64,000 nt of DNA. Source: Caldilineaceae bacterium. Lineage in GTDB: Bacteria > Chloroflexota > Anaerolineae > Caldilineales > Caldilineaceae. This document shows, one piece after another, positions 1 through 8,140 of the stretch (positions are counted from its first letter, which is position 1; each line of letters begins with the position of its first letter). The position numbers and the translations under genes are program-made. The notes beneath the pieces are model-generated. The model saw only the letters and a program-made list of their open reading frames with translations, had not been told where the DNA came from and ran no database searches. Where the stretch lies: contig JALHQH010000009.1 in the NCBI GenBank assembly GCA_022842065.1, forward strand, positions 68,243-132,242, written 5' to 3'.

Positions 1-598
1 GGTGGGTGTTGGTCTGGGCGTGGGCCAAACGCCGACCTCACAGGTGGGATCAAGCAGGATGAGACGAAAGGCATATTCGCGACGACCGGCCACCACGCGC
101 CCGGTGTTGGGGGAACGCCCGGTGAAGTCGCGTACGGTGAAGGTGTAGACTTCGGCAGCGCCGTCCTTGAAGGCGTCATTGTCGCCGTCGAAGCGCAGCC
201 CTTGGGTCGGAATGCCGGGCTGGTCATCCACCCAGTGGACGGTGTGGCTACCCAGGTCGCCCTGGTAGGTGGCACCATAGCCGCGTCCAGAAGCCGGTTT
301 CTATCGCAAAATACTCGACGCGTTCAGCACAGTGATTGGTGATACGGTAGCTGAGCGTGGTCGTGCCGTCGCCATTGTGCTGGTAGCCGAGGAACTCTAA
401 CAGGATACAGTCGTGCTGTTGGCTGATGCAGAATTCAGGGGTGGGAATCGGTGTCGGCCCGGCCGGCGTCGCCGTCGGTAGGGGGGACTGCCACGTCAAT
501 AGGGGCGGTCGCGGCCGTTCACGCAGCCAAATGCCGCCCGCGATGAACAGGCTGATCCAACACAAACTCAGGATGATTGTCAGCTTTTTATTCATCAT
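1..598 (-). pseudogene. Secreted/anchored protein with Thr-Pro linkers, frameshifted and cut by window edge
   Basis: The gene starts at ATG 598 (or 595) behind a GGAG. It opens with a short basic stretch and one hydrophobic segment (about residues 4-24), then a Pro/Thr-rich linker (about 40-55) and a Cys-containing extracellular-looking region. The first frame stops at 248. The next frame continues without a stop to the window edge, encoding GATYQGDLGSHTVHWVDD and ending in another Pro-Thr linker (PTPRPTPT). The two frames join near 289-293 by a single-base change. The product would be a membrane-anchored surface protein of unknown function. The shift may be real decay or an assembly error. 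Confidence 0.55.
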
Positions 599-965
599 TC
601 ACTCCAATTTAGTTTAGCGCGTGATCCAGCGCAGTTTATCACCGGTCGCGGCTCTCTACCCAGCGACTGCCCGGAGACTCACCGGTGGTGGGTGATCAAG
701 AGGAGTAACACAAAATGTATATTTTTATGGGCAACCTTACGTGATTATAACAGTATACGATGATAAATCCAGCGCCATTTGACGTAATGGGCTGTGTTTA
801 GCTTGTTTCGTGTAACGCTTGGGCATGATTATAACGGAAAACAGGACCCTTTGCGTCTACTTTGGCGCCAGGAGTCCTTGCGTTATAATGGCATGAATTC
901 CCATTTTTCTGTTATGGTAGCGGACTTTTACGTTGCCTGCTCTCTCGCCTTGCCAGGAGGAATTC
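599..965. other. Intergenic region upstream of the first amidohydrolase
   Basis: No convincing gene is present. There are AT-rich patches and a plausible plus-strand promoter at the 3' end (see 862-889). Nothing else is recognisable. Confidence 0.4.
862..889 (+). promoter_or_regulatory. Putative sigma70-type promoter
   Basis: TTGGCG at 862-867 and a perfect TATAAT at 884-889 are separated by 16 bp, about 77 bp upstream of the amidohydrolase start at 966. Only the -10 box is a strong match. Confidence 0.4.
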
Positions 966-2090
966 ATGTCTGATCTTACGCTTGTTGCGCCGACCGCACC
1001 GCTGACCAATGGCGCCCACCCGCCCGTTAAACCGCTTATCATTGACACCGACGTTCATCACAACCTGCCCAATCAAGAAGCCCTTTTCCCCTATTTACCG
1101 CGCCAGTATGTAGAATACATTAAAGACTTTGGTTCGATGATGCCCGGTATTGGTTACACCAATATGCCTGGTGCTGGTGCACGCCACGATCTGTGGGATG
1201 GGAAGGATATCAATCCCTCCATGGAGCCAACCGTCGCCATCGAACGCCATCTGGACAAGTATGAGATTTCGCTGGCTGTCCTCACCGGTGGCCCCTATTC
1301 CGCCGCCGTCCATCCCGATGCCGATTACGGCGCGGCATACTGCCGCGCCTTTAACAGTTGGACCGCCGACCATTGGCTGAGCGCCGACGCCCGGCTGCGC
1401 GCCTCGATTCATATTGCGCCCCAAGATCCACTGCAGGCCGTGGAGGAGATCGAACGGCTCGCCGATCACCCTGGCTTTGTCCAGGTGATGATGCCCGCCG
1501 GTGCACGCATGCCTTTTGGCAATCGCTTCTATCATCCGATCTACGCAGCGTGTGAACGCCACGGCTTCCCGCTTTGTGTCCACTTCGGCGCAGAGGGGTC
1601 GGGCGTCGCCGCCCCGCCAACCTCAGCCGGTTTTCCCTCCTACTATCTCGAGATGCGCATGGCCCGTCCCCAGATTGCGATGGCCCATGTCACCAGCCTA
1701 ATCTGCGAAGGGGTCTTTGAGAAGTTCCCTAACTTCAAGTTCCTCTTTGTTGAGCATGATGTCTTCTGGGTGCCCGGGTTGATGTGGCACATGGATGGCG
1801 ACTGGAAGGGCATACGCGACTATACGCCCTGGGTCAAGAAGTTGCCCAGTGAATACTTGCGCAGCAACATCCGCTTTGGCACCCAACCCATGCCCAATCT
1901 GCCCACCAAAGCCGATCTGCCCACCTTCTTGCGTTGGCTCTGGGCCGATGAAACCCTCGTCTTCGCCAGCGATTACCCTCACTGGGATTGGGACGAACCG
2001 AACACCTTCCTCACCGAAGTCGAGCCAACCCTGCGCCACAAAATTATGTATGAGACGGCGTACGATCTCTATCGGGCGCGGTTGGCGTAA
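966..2090 (+). CDS. Amidohydrolase-2 family TIM-barrel metal-dependent hydrolase/decarboxylase
   Basis: 374 aa. The ATG at 966 is chosen because AGGAGG lies at 955-960, only 5 bases upstream; a TTG at 933 is in frame but has no such signal. The N-terminal IIDTDVHHNLP resembles the first metal-binding strand of amidohydrolase-2 proteins (with an H-x-H variant). Downstream are conserved barrel pieces: CVHFGAEGSG around residue 210, MAHVTSL, FVEHDVFW, and FASDYPHWDWDEPN near the C-terminus, which supplies the usual Asp. Family members hydrolyse or decarboxylate ring and lactone substrates in the cytoplasm. The substrate is unknown. It is followed by a second hydrolase of the same clan, suggesting a shared pathway. 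An array of 8-bp words follows the stop directly. Confidence 0.85.
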   Translation: MSDLTLVAPTAPLTNGAHPPVKPLIIDTDVHHNLPNQEALFPYLPRQYVEYIKDFGSMMPGIGYTNMPGAGARHDLWDGKDINPSMEPTVAIERHLDKYEISLAVLTGGPYSAAVHPDADYGAAYCRAFNSWTADHWLSADARLRASIHIAPQDPLQAVEEIERLADHPGFVQVMMPAGARMPFGNRFYHPIYAACERHGFPLCVHFGAEGSGVAAPPTSAGFPSYYLEMRMARPQIAMAHVTSLICEGVFEKFPNFKFLFVEHDVFWVPGLMWHMDGDWKGIRDYTPWVKKLPSEYLRSNIRFGTQPMPNLPTKADLPTFLRWLWADETLVFASDYPHWDWDEPNTFLTEVEPTLRHKIMYETAYDLYRARLA

Positions 2091-2171
2091 AGGGTAAATC
2101 GGTATATCGGTAAATCGGTAGTGACCCATGTTGAGACCGATTTACTGATGTACCGATGTACTGATTTACTG
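2091..2171. repeat. Inverted array of 8-bp words (GTAAATCG type)
   Basis: The left arm is made of tandem octamers GTAAATCG, GTATATCG, GTAAATCG. The right arm is the inverted set CGATTTAC, TGATGTAC, CGATGTAC, TGATTTAC. The array starts right after the TAA of the preceding gene. Related arrays lie at 7165-7267 and 51064-51175. It would form an imperfect RNA hairpin. Confidence 0.75.
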
Positions 2172-2199
2172 TTCCATCCCAAAACCACAAGGAGCACCC

Positions 2200-3057
2200 A
2201 TGTTACCCTTTGCCCTGATCGATACCCACCTGCATCTATGGGATCCGGGTTATTTACGTTATTCGTGGCTCGATAATATTCCGTTGCTGAACAAGCCCTA
2301 TCTCCTCAGCGATTACAATCGCCACTGTGCTGGGGTGCAGGTGGAGAAGATGGTCTTTTTGCAATGTGAGGTTGATCCATTCTACTATCAACAAGAAGCG
2401 GCATGGATCACCAGTTTGGCGGCGCAAGATCCCCGCATCGCCGGCATGGTGCCGTGGGCACCGCTGGAAAAAGGGGACGCTGTCCGGCTAGAGCTAGAGG
2501 CGCTATTGGCCGCCAACCCGCTGACCAAGGGGATTCGTCGTATTATTCAATTTGAACCAGATCTGGACTTCTGCCTGCGTCCTGACTTTGTGCGCGGCGT
2601 CCAGTTGCTAGCCGACTATGGGCTGAGCTTTGACATCTGTATCTCGCACATCCAACTGGCGAATACGGTCAAGCTGGTGGCCCAATGTCCCAACGTGCCA
2701 TTTATTCTGGACCATATCGGCAAGCCGGACATCAAAGGCCAGGTGCTGGAACCCTGGCAAACCGAACTCCGCACCCTCGCTGCCTTCCCCAATGTCTGGT
2801 GCAAAATGTCCGGCCTCGTCACCGAAGCCGATCACCAAGCATGGACAGAGGCCGATCTCCAGCCCTACATTGACCATGTGCTGACCTGTTTTGGTTTTGA
2901 TCGGGTGATCTTTGGCGGGGATTGGCCGGTGGCCTACCAGGCCACGCTTTACCCGCGCTGGGTGGAGACCTTGCAGGGCGCGGTCAGTGGCTGTTCAGAA
3001 GGAGAGTTGCGCCAGTTATTTCGGGAAAACGCAGTGGCGTTTTATCGACTGTCGTAG
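2200..3057 (+). CDS. Amidohydrolase-2 family lactonase-like hydrolase
   Basis: 285 aa, starting at ATG 2200 with AGGAG 7 bases upstream. The N-terminal LIDTHLHLWDP carries the H-x-H metal motif. Further metal-site elements include FILDHIGKPDI (about 168-178), KMSGL, and VIFGGDWPVAY near residue 240 with the conserved Asp. This layout is typical of the L-fucono/L-rhamnono-lactonase branch, which opens sugar lactones, though the exact substrate cannot be assigned. It shares clan and direction with the gene at 966 and is separated from it only by the octamer array, so co-transcription is likely. Confidence 0.85.
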   Translation: MLPFALIDTHLHLWDPGYLRYSWLDNIPLLNKPYLLSDYNRHCAGVQVEKMVFLQCEVDPFYYQQEAAWITSLAAQDPRIAGMVPWAPLEKGDAVRLELEALLAANPLTKGIRRIIQFEPDLDFCLRPDFVRGVQLLADYGLSFDICISHIQLANTVKLVAQCPNVPFILDHIGKPDIKGQVLEPWQTELRTLAAFPNVWCKMSGLVTEADHQAWTEADLQPYIDHVLTCFGFDRVIFGGDWPVAYQATLYPRWVETLQGAVSGCSEGELRQLFRENAVAFYRLS

Positions 3058-3082
3058 TTGATCCACTGGTTGGTTTTGCTGC

Positions 3083-3104
3083 CCAGGGATCGCCAGATCC
3101 CTGG
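3083..3104. terminator. Short hairpin between convergent genes
   Basis: A 9-bp perfect stem (CCAGGGATC / GATCCCTGG) with a 4-base loop lies 26 bp after the plus-strand stop and 14 bp before the end of the convergent minus-strand gene. It could serve as a bidirectional terminator, but there is no clear U-tract. Confidence 0.45.
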
Positions 3105-3117
3105 TATTCGTCAGCCA

Positions 3118-3906
3118 TTATTGTGCGCTTGATTCGTCCAACACTTTCTTTGCCCACTGTTCATTGACTTTGCTGAGTGCCGGTTGTGGTGGCAACTTAT
3201 AGTTAATGCGTAGCCGATAACTAGCCTCTTGATAGATTTGGCGGAGTAAATGACCGATATCAATCGTCGGTTCCGCATCGCCGGCTTGAAGTGGTAAGGG
3301 AAAGCGCGGAATCGCATCTTGGGCATTAAACGGGTAGAGTCGTCCGCGCCCACCTTCTTCGCCACGGCGCACCAAAATCCGATAATCGCCGGTGGTTGGG
3401 GAACCCGCAAAGGGCATCGGTTGCCAACTCCGCAATAGGTCGATTTCCACTAGATGGGTATAGGTCGAAAAGATTTCGAGGCGTTTCTGCAGATACTTCT
3501 CACGTCCTGCACCTGGTCGTTTATTAAGTGGCGACAGTAGCTCGATTGCGGTAATGACATCACTGCTGATCGGTTCACGTACCTCTAGATAAACTTCTTC
3601 GACTGTATCCGGCAGTGGTACTTCGACCATGACTGGCTCTGCGACGGCAACGCCGCCACTTGCCTGGACAACACCAGCAGCCCGCCCTTCGACCACCGCA
3701 ACATCTGGATAACGCACAGTGGGAGCATCTGGCGTCGTCGTGATATAGGTGTGCGTGCCAACGGCGACGTAATAGTGGGGTGTCAAAATTGGGCTGAGAT
3801 AATTAGCGAGTGCTGCAATCAGGCGAAAATGTACATCACCCCAAAGGCTCGGTTGCTCAAGCCAAGGGTCCATACCAGGGAAGCGATAAGCCATCGATTC
3901 ATCCAT
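3118..3906 (-). CDS. DUF4058 family protein
   Basis: 262 aa. The N-terminus RFPGMDPWLEQPSLWGDVH and then LIAALANYLSPILTPHYYV match the DUF4058 family, which is abundant in Cyanobacteria and Chloroflexota and of unknown function. AAAGGTG just upstream favours the first ATG at 3906; an internal Met sits five codons in. The C-terminal part carries the family-typical YRILVRRGEEGGRGRLYPF region. The gene is monocistronic and convergent with the amidohydrolase genes. Confidence 0.85.
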   Translation of the reverse strand: MDESMAYRFPGMDPWLEQPSLWGDVHFRLIAALANYLSPILTPHYYVAVGTHTYITTTPDAPTVRYPDVAVVEGRAAGVVQASGGVAVAEPVMVEVPLPDTVEEVYLEVREPISSDVITAIELLSPLNKRPGAGREKYLQKRLEIFSTYTHLVEIDLLRSWQPMPFAGSPTTGDYRILVRRGEEGGRGRLYPFNAQDAIPRFPLPLQAGDAEPTIDIGHLLRQIYQEASYRLRINYKLPPQPALSKVNEQWAKKVLDESSAQ

Positions 3907-4006
3907 AGTTCACCTTTAGTCTACCAAAACCATGTTGTCCACACTATCTGTTGGTGGGATTATATCATAGATTGCGTAGATCGGTAGCGATCCTCAAGGT
4001 TGCTTC

Positions 4007-4762
4007 TTACGCCCTGGTCACGGTCAGGCCCAACGCCAAGTAGGGCTTGACAATCGCCTCCTCTACCCTCTTTTCCACAATCATTCCACTCACCTTACTC
4101 ACCGGCGCAATCACGTAGGCCGAAGCGACGCCCAGCTTTTCACTAGAGGCCAGCACCACCGTCTCGGCGGCGCGATCATACAAGGCGCGCTTGACATAGG
4201 CTTCTTCCAAGTCACCGGTGGTCAATCCTGCTTGGGGATGGATCCCCGTCACCCCCATGAAATAGAGATCAGCGTTGATGTGCGAAAGCGCTTCAATTGC
4301 CGCTGCGCCCACTGCCACCACCGAGTGTTTAAACAAGCGCCCGCCAATCAAAATCACCTCGACCGTGGGGTTTTGCGCCAACTCGACAGCGACACTGGGG
4401 CTGTGGGTTACCAGCGTCGCCCGCAGGGTAGGCGGTAACTGGCGCGCGATCTGCACGGCGGTCGTGCCGCCGTCGAGGATGACGACTTGGCCAGGTTGGA
4501 TCAACTGTGCGGCGGCGTACCCAATCGCCTGCTTCGCCGCGGTCGCAATCTGCTGGCGTTGCGGAAAATCGGCTAGGGCGGGGGAGGCGGGTAGTGCGCC
4601 CCCATGCACCCGTTGCAGCAAGCCCGCTTGCGCCAGCTCGCGCAGATCGCGGCGAATGGTGTCTTCGGAGAGCGCTAGTTCTTGGGCCAGCGTTTTCGCC
4701 ACGACCTGCCCCTCGCGCTGTAAACGGTCGATAATGTATTGTTTGCGCTGATCAGTTAACAT
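4007..4762 (-). CDS. DeoR-family transcriptional regulator
   Basis: 251 aa from ATG 4762; a GTG at 4774 would add four residues. The N-terminal winged helix-turn-helix (residues about 1-57) has the DeoR signature DTIRRDLRELAQAGLLQRVH followed by GGA. The C-terminal DeoRC sensor domain has ILDGGTTAVQIARQL, which binds phosphorylated sugars in this family, and GVTGIHPQAGLTTGDLEEA. Family members usually repress sugar catabolic genes. No sugar operon is directly adjacent; the nearest neighbours are NudK (divergent) and DUF4058. A direct repeat (GCAAATTCGT, twice) just upstream of its start is a candidate operator. Confidence 0.9.
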   Translation of the reverse strand: MLTDQRKQYIIDRLQREGQVVAKTLAQELALSEDTIRRDLRELAQAGLLQRVHGGALPASPALADFPQRQQIATAAKQAIGYAAAQLIQPGQVVILDGGTTAVQIARQLPPTLRATLVTHSPSVAVELAQNPTVEVILIGGRLFKHSVVAVGAAAIEALSHINADLYFMGVTGIHPQAGLTTGDLEEAYVKRALYDRAAETVVLASSEKLGVASAYVIAPVSKVSGMIVEKRVEEAIVKPYLALGLTVTRA

Positions 4763-4773
4763 GATGTTTCTCA

Positions 4774-4797
4774 CGAATTTGCACGAATTTGCATGAT
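4774..4797 (-). promoter_or_regulatory. Candidate operator repeat upstream of the DeoR gene
   Basis: Read on the minus strand, GCAAATTCGT occurs twice in tandem (11-bp period) immediately before the start codon. Position and repetition fit an autoregulatory site, but the sequence also resembles the CGTGTAAATTCG intergenic words at 4990-5035. Confidence 0.3.
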
Positions 4798-4897
4798 AAT
4801 CTTTGTTTGTGTTATGCTGAGATTATAACATCAAGGGGCTGCTCTGTCCATCTGCTAAATGGGCAAGGGTAATCCAACACAGGGGTTGCGTCAGACG

Positions 4898-4963
4898 ACG
4901 TCCCCGGCACAGGCGAGGAAATGGTAGGTAAACGAACCAATTTTTCGCCTGTGCCGGGGACGT
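4898..4963. repeat. Perfect 19-bp inverted repeat, 28-base loop
   Basis: 4898-4916 and 4945-4963 are exact reverse complements (ACGTCCCCGGCACAGGCGA). A second stem (ACACATTGGG/CCCAATGTGT, 4972-4981/4987-4996) follows, then tandem TTCGTGTA-like words to 5035. They lie between the divergent deoR-like gene and nudK. Terminator or transposed palindrome. Confidence 0.6.
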
Positions 4964-5051
4964 TTACCCCCACACATTGGGATGTACCCAATGTGTAGTG
5001 CGTATTCGTGTAAATTCGTGTGATTTCGTGTAAAAAGAAAGGCGTTTACTG

Positions 5052-5642
5052 ATGATGGGCCAAACGGCTGAACGGGTGCGGGTACAGCAGGTAGAAGTGC
5101 TCTCTGACAACTGGTATATCCTCAAAAAGACTACCTTTGACTTTTTGCGTAACAATGGGGAGTGGCAAACGCAAAGCCGCGAGACCTATGATCGGGGCAA
5201 TGGCGCCACCATTCTGCTCTATAACTTGGCGCAAGGTACGGTGATCCTCACGCGCCAGTTTCGTTATCCCGTTTTTGTCAACGGCCATCATGGGCTGCTA
5301 ATTGAAGCCCCAGCTGGTCTGCTTGACCAACATAGCCCCGAAGCGCGCATCAAAGCCGAAACCGAAGAAGAGACTGGTTATCGGGTCGACCACGTGCGCA
5401 AGGTCTTTGAAGCCTACATGAGTCCGGGTTCGGTCACCGAGAAGCTCTACTTCTTTGTGGCCGAATATGATCCGGCCTCCAAAGTCCACAACGGTGGTGG
5501 GGTCGAAGCCGAGGGCGAAGATATTGAGGTGTTAGAATTATCCTTTGCCGAAGCGCTAGCAATGGTCGCTGATGGCACGATTGCCGACGGCAAAACAATT
5601 ATGCTGCTCCAATATGCCCAGACCGCAATCTTCGCGCGCTAA
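5052..5642 (+). CDS. nudK: GDP-mannose pyrophosphatase NudK-type Nudix hydrolase
   Basis: 196 aa, close to the usual NudK length. ATG at 5052 is followed by a second ATG. The N-terminal half has [15 protein letters not shown] and the family block [16 protein letters not shown]. The Nudix box runs about 95-117: [13 protein letters not shown] followed by AETEEETGY; the Arg of the box is Lys here, as seen in other NudK-like enzymes. Downstream [18 protein letters not shown] and [16 protein letters not shown] are also NudK-like. The enzyme hydrolyses GDP-mannose to mannose-1-phosphate and GMP, recycling nucleotide sugars. The gene is monocistronic. Confidence 0.85.
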   Translation: MMGQTAERVRVQQVEVLSDNWYILKKTTFDFLRNNGEWQTQSRETYDRGNGATILLYNLAQGTVILTRQFRYPVFVNGHHGLLIEAPAGLLDQHSPEARIKAETEEETGYRVDHVRKVFEAYMSPGSVTEKLYFFVAEYDPASKVHNGGGVEAEGEDIEVLELSFAEALAMVADGTIADGKTIMLLQYAQTAIFAR

Positions 5643-5644
5643 AT

Positions 5645-5803
5645 TTATGCGGGGCGTAGATAGTTCAGCGTCTGCGCAACGCACTGTTCTAGTGGCTGCG
5701 CCGTATCAAGGGTAAGATAATCGCCTGCCGGCCGCTTCATATTGGCAATCCACTCCCGGAAAAGGTCTGCCCCGTTTTGCGTTTTGCCGGAACCAGGCGT
5801 TGG
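5645..5803 (-). pseudogene. Remnant of a P-loop protein (C-terminal fragment)
   Basis: On the minus strand an open stretch with no start codon encodes PTPGSGKTQNGADLFREW, followed by about 35 more residues ending YLRPA before a stop at 5645. GSGKT resembles a Walker A loop, and the tail resembles the end of small P-loop kinase-like ATPases, but the sequence between is far too short. An in-frame stop lies directly upstream. The Walker match could be coincidental. Likely an internally deleted pseudogene. Confidence 0.35.
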
Positions 5804-5937
5804 TCATTAGATTGAATCGATATCAAATGTGCTGCTTCGCCTAGCTGCTATGGCTGTGGACAGAGCCAAGCATAAAAGCATTCGTCAATCAAGTAGCCTT
5901 TTTGGTTTGTCGTACTGATAATACCATTGTACAATTC

Positions 5938-5986
5938 AATTGTACGTGTGAATTGTACGTGTGAATTGTACGTGTGAATTGTACGT
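5938..5986 (+). promoter_or_regulatory. Tandem 13-bp iterons upstream of the Phd/VapC operon
   Basis: AATTGTACGTGTG is repeated three times exactly (5938-5950, 5951-5963, 5964-5976) plus a partial copy ending about 5986. The last repeat ends 19 bases before the antitoxin start. An overlapping near-palindrome (GTACAATTCAATTGTAC, from 5929) precedes them. Toxin-antitoxin operons are autoregulated by antitoxin binding to such repeats, so this is a likely operator. Confidence 0.65.
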
Positions 5987-6004
5987 TCTGTCAAGGAGCA
6001 ACTG

Positions 6005-6235
6005 ATGATATCGATCGGCATTAGCGAATTTCGCACAAATATGAGCATGTTTCTGCAGCGCGTGCAAGAGGGCGAGATTATCAGCCTATTGCTACGAGAT
6101 AAGGAGATCGCCAAACTCGTGCCGCCTGATTATGCACGCGTGGTCGCACGTCAAACCTTAGAAGATCTGCGTCAAACCGCGGTTGTCGGCGATCTGCTTG
6201 CTCCACTTGATGAAACCTGGGATGCTGATTCATGA
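6005..6235 (+). CDS. Phd/YefM-type antitoxin
   Basis: 76 aa. AAGGAG lies upstream of ATG 6005. The N-terminal half, SIGISEFRTNMSMFLQRVQ then EGEIISLLLRDKEIAKLVP, is the Phd/YefM DNA-binding fold. The acidic, tryptophan-ending tail (LDETWDADS) fits the toxin-binding segment. It overlaps the downstream PIN toxin by four bases (ATGA). It should neutralise the toxin and, with it, repress the operon through the 13-bp iterons just upstream. Confidence 0.85.
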   Translation: MISIGISEFRTNMSMFLQRVQEGEIISLLLRDKEIAKLVPPDYARVVARQTLEDLRQTAVVGDLLAPLDETWDADS

Positions 6236-6627
6236 TCGTCGTCGATACCCATGCGCTGATTTGGGATGCGTTAACGCCCAATCGACTCTCCCCTCAGGCG
6301 CAAGCCGCACTTGCACTGGCGAATCAACAAGATGGCATCTTGATTGCAGATATCTCGCTTTGGGAGATCGCCATGTTGATTCAGCGGGGCAGAATCCAAA
6401 TTGCGACTGATTGCCACGCATTTTTGAATTTGTTATTGCAAGCGAATAAATCGCGTGTCATGCCGATTTCACCACAAATTGCGGCGCAGTCGATGCAACT
6501 GCCCGTCACCATTAATAAAGACCCCGCTGATCGACTCATTGTTGCCACCGCGCTTGTGGAAAATGTACCGTTACTCACCGCAGATCATAATTTGCGTGCC
6601 GCGGCTCCAGTGAAAATCATCTGGTAG
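6232..6627 (+). CDS. VapC-type PIN domain ribonuclease toxin
   Basis: 131 aa, the usual PIN toxin length. The acidic residues of the active site are visible: Asp in IVVDTHALIW (N-terminus), Glu in ISLWEIAML (about 44), Asp in NKDPADRLIVATAL and Asp in LLTADHNL near the C-terminus. Such toxins cleave tRNA or other RNA to arrest growth. Its start overlaps the antitoxin stop, so translation is coupled. Both genes appear intact. Confidence 0.88.
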   Translation: MIVVDTHALIWDALTPNRLSPQAQAALALANQQDGILIADISLWEIAMLIQRGRIQIATDCHAFLNLLLQANKSRVMPISPQIAAQSMQLPVTINKDPADRLIVATALVENVPLLTADHNLRAAAPVKIIW

Positions 6628-6683
6628 ACTTAGCCGTTGTGAACGCATACAAACGGGGCAGATGACTAGGTTTTGTTTACCCG

Positions 6684-6774
6684 ACTCCACCACGCGATAG
6701 GGATCCGCGGCATAGCGCCGCCCGTCGCCCATAAAGTTGAACGCTAGCATGATCACAATCACCGGGATGAGGGA
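6684..6774 (-). pseudogene. C-terminal remnant of an OppC/DppC-type ABC permease
   Basis: Immediately after the Rieske stop codon, and in the same frame, the minus strand encodes SLIPVIVIMLAFNFMGDG, then RRYAADPYR. This is the signature C-terminus of peptide/nickel-type ABC permeases (LAFNFLGDGLRDALDP in intact ones). No other part of a permease is present, so this is a relic left by a deletion that placed the Rieske gene next to it. Confidence 0.55.
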
Positions 6775-7134
6775 TTACAAATACAAAGCGATGATCTCTT
6801 CTTCTTGCACGACGCGATAGGCGCGCACGCGTAACTTGTCATCATAGAGCGCAACGCCGGTCTTAATATCAAATTCCCACTGGTGCCAGGGACATTTGAG
6901 GATCTCATCTTCGCGCGTATATGCCACTTGGCGCACTTCATCCGCCAAGACCAAGGGCCGCAACCGCCCTTTGCACAACGGCCCGGCGCGGTGCGGACAA
7001 CGGTTAAGCAGCGCATAATAGCTGCCCCCCACATTAAAAACCCCAATTTCATGATCATTCACCATCACCAGTTTGCGCGCCCCTGGTGGCAACTCCGCCG
7101 TCGTCGCGACGACATGCCGTGTCTGTTTTGCCAT
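6775..7134 (-). CDS. Rieske [2Fe-2S] ferredoxin-like protein
   Basis: 119 aa, single domain. The two cluster-binding motifs are CPHRAGPL (about 47-54) and CPWHQWEF (about 82-89), each giving one Cys and one His. There is no transmembrane segment, so it is a soluble electron carrier for a dioxygenase or oxidoreductase rather than part of a bc1 complex. GTGGAG lies upstream of ATG 7134. It follows the SDR and GMC genes on the same strand. No ring-hydroxylating oxygenase is nearby, so its partner is unknown. A permease relic continues in frame after its stop. Confidence 0.88.
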   Translation of the reverse strand: MAKQTRHVVATTAELPPGARKLVMVNDHEIGVFNVGGSYYALLNRCPHRAGPLCKGRLRPLVLADEVRQVAYTREDEILKCPWHQWEFDIKTGVALYDDKLRVRAYRVVQEEEIIALYL

Positions 7135-7164
7135 TGTTTTACTCCACTCTCGTCCTCTGTGGCA

Positions 7165-7267
7165 GGGTAAATCGGTAGATAGGTAAATCGGTATATCGGT
7201 ATATCGGTAGATAGGAAGCTTGGTAGCTACTACCGATTTACCGATTTACTGATCTACCCTCTACCCC
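7165..7267. repeat. Inverted array of 8-bp words (GTAAATCG type)
   Basis: The left arm reads GTAAATCG, GTAGATAG, GTAAATCG, GTATATCG, GTATATCG, GTAGATAG. The right arm carries CGATTTAC words in inverse and runs to the TAG stop of the SDR gene at 7268. It has the same word family as 2091-2171 and 51064-51175. Confidence 0.75.
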
Positions 7268-8080
7268 CTACTCAAACTTCCCTTCCAACGCCTTACTCGT
7301 ATAGCGCGCCCGGTTGACCAGTTGGGCGGTCATGCCGCCATCGGTCATAATGTTGGCACCAGTGATATAGCTGGCTTCATCGGAGGCAAGGAAGAGGACA
7401 ACGTTGGCGACCTCACGCGGGCTTTGGGCGCGGCCAAGGGGGATATTGTCAAACCAATGTTGCTCGACTTGGGCGCGATCATCCACGGCGTTGAGCAGAT
7501 CCTGCCAGATCTGCGTATCGGTCAGGCCGGGGCTGACGGCGTTGACCCGAATGCCGTGCGGTGCAAATTCAATCGCCATCGAACAGGTCATCATGTGGAC
7601 CCCACCCTTGGCCGCAGCGTAGGGTGCCGCTTCCGGCAAGGTGGCAACACTGTGGACGCTGGCAATGTTGACGATGTTGCCCTGTTTGCGCGCTACCATC
7701 GCTTCCAGCGCATAACGACTACAGAGAAAAGTACCCTTGAGATCGACATCGATCACCCGATCCCAGTCAGCCTCGTCCATCTCCAGCGTCGGTTTGACAA
7801 AGTTGACACCCGCATTGTTGACCAGTGTATCAACCTTGCCATAGGTGGCCAGCGTCTGCTCAATTAAAGCGCGGCAATCAGCCGTCACCGCGACATTGGT
7901 GCGCACAAAAATCCCCTTGCCATAACGCTGCTGTAATGCCCCTGCCACCGCCGCGCCACGCGCCTCATTCACCTCGGCGATTACCACCTCCGCCCCCACT
8001 TCGGCAAAGCGCGCCGCAATCCCTTGGCCTATCCCGCTGCCCGCACCGGTGACAATCGCCACATGTCCTGCCCAGTCCAT
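7268..8080 (-). CDS. Short-chain dehydrogenase/reductase (SDR)
   Basis: 270 aa, a classical SDR. Cofactor motif TGAGSGIGQG at about 11-20, NNAG at about 89-92, active-site Ser in NIASVHS and YAAAKGG with the catalytic Tyr and Lys at about 155-159. Asp/Glu placement (IAEVNEAR) suggests NAD preference. AGGAGG is close upstream of ATG 8080. It probably oxidises a sugar or polyol hydroxyl. It is a close paralogue of the frameshifted SDR at 32933-33751, sharing long identical blocks such as TLEMDEADWDRV. It lies between the Rieske and GMC genes in one minus-strand operon. Confidence 0.9.
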   Translation of the reverse strand: MDWAGHVAIVTGAGSGIGQGIAARFAEVGAEVVIAEVNEARGAAVAGALQQRYGKGIFVRTNVAVTADCRALIEQTLATYGKVDTLVNNAGVNFVKPTLEMDEADWDRVIDVDLKGTFLCSRYALEAMVARKQGNIVNIASVHSVATLPEAAPYAAAKGGVHMMTCSMAIEFAPHGIRVNAVSPGLTDTQIWQDLLNAVDDRAQVEQHWFDNIPLGRAQSPREVANVVLFLASDEASYITGANIMTDGGMTAQLVNRARYTSKALEGKFE

Positions 8081-8140
8081 AAAGGTCCCCTCCTCTACTT
8101 TTTAATTAACCATTAATTGTTAATTGTTTTCCATTAATTA

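Noticed and set aside
1095..1583. Long antisense frame inside the first amidohydrolase
   Set aside because: It mirrors the codon pattern of the real gene and has no ribosome site or domain; a shadow frame common in GC-rich DNA.
2091..2171. Octamer arrays as CRISPR
   Set aside because: The period is 8 bp with no spacers, the arms are inverted, and no cas genes are present.
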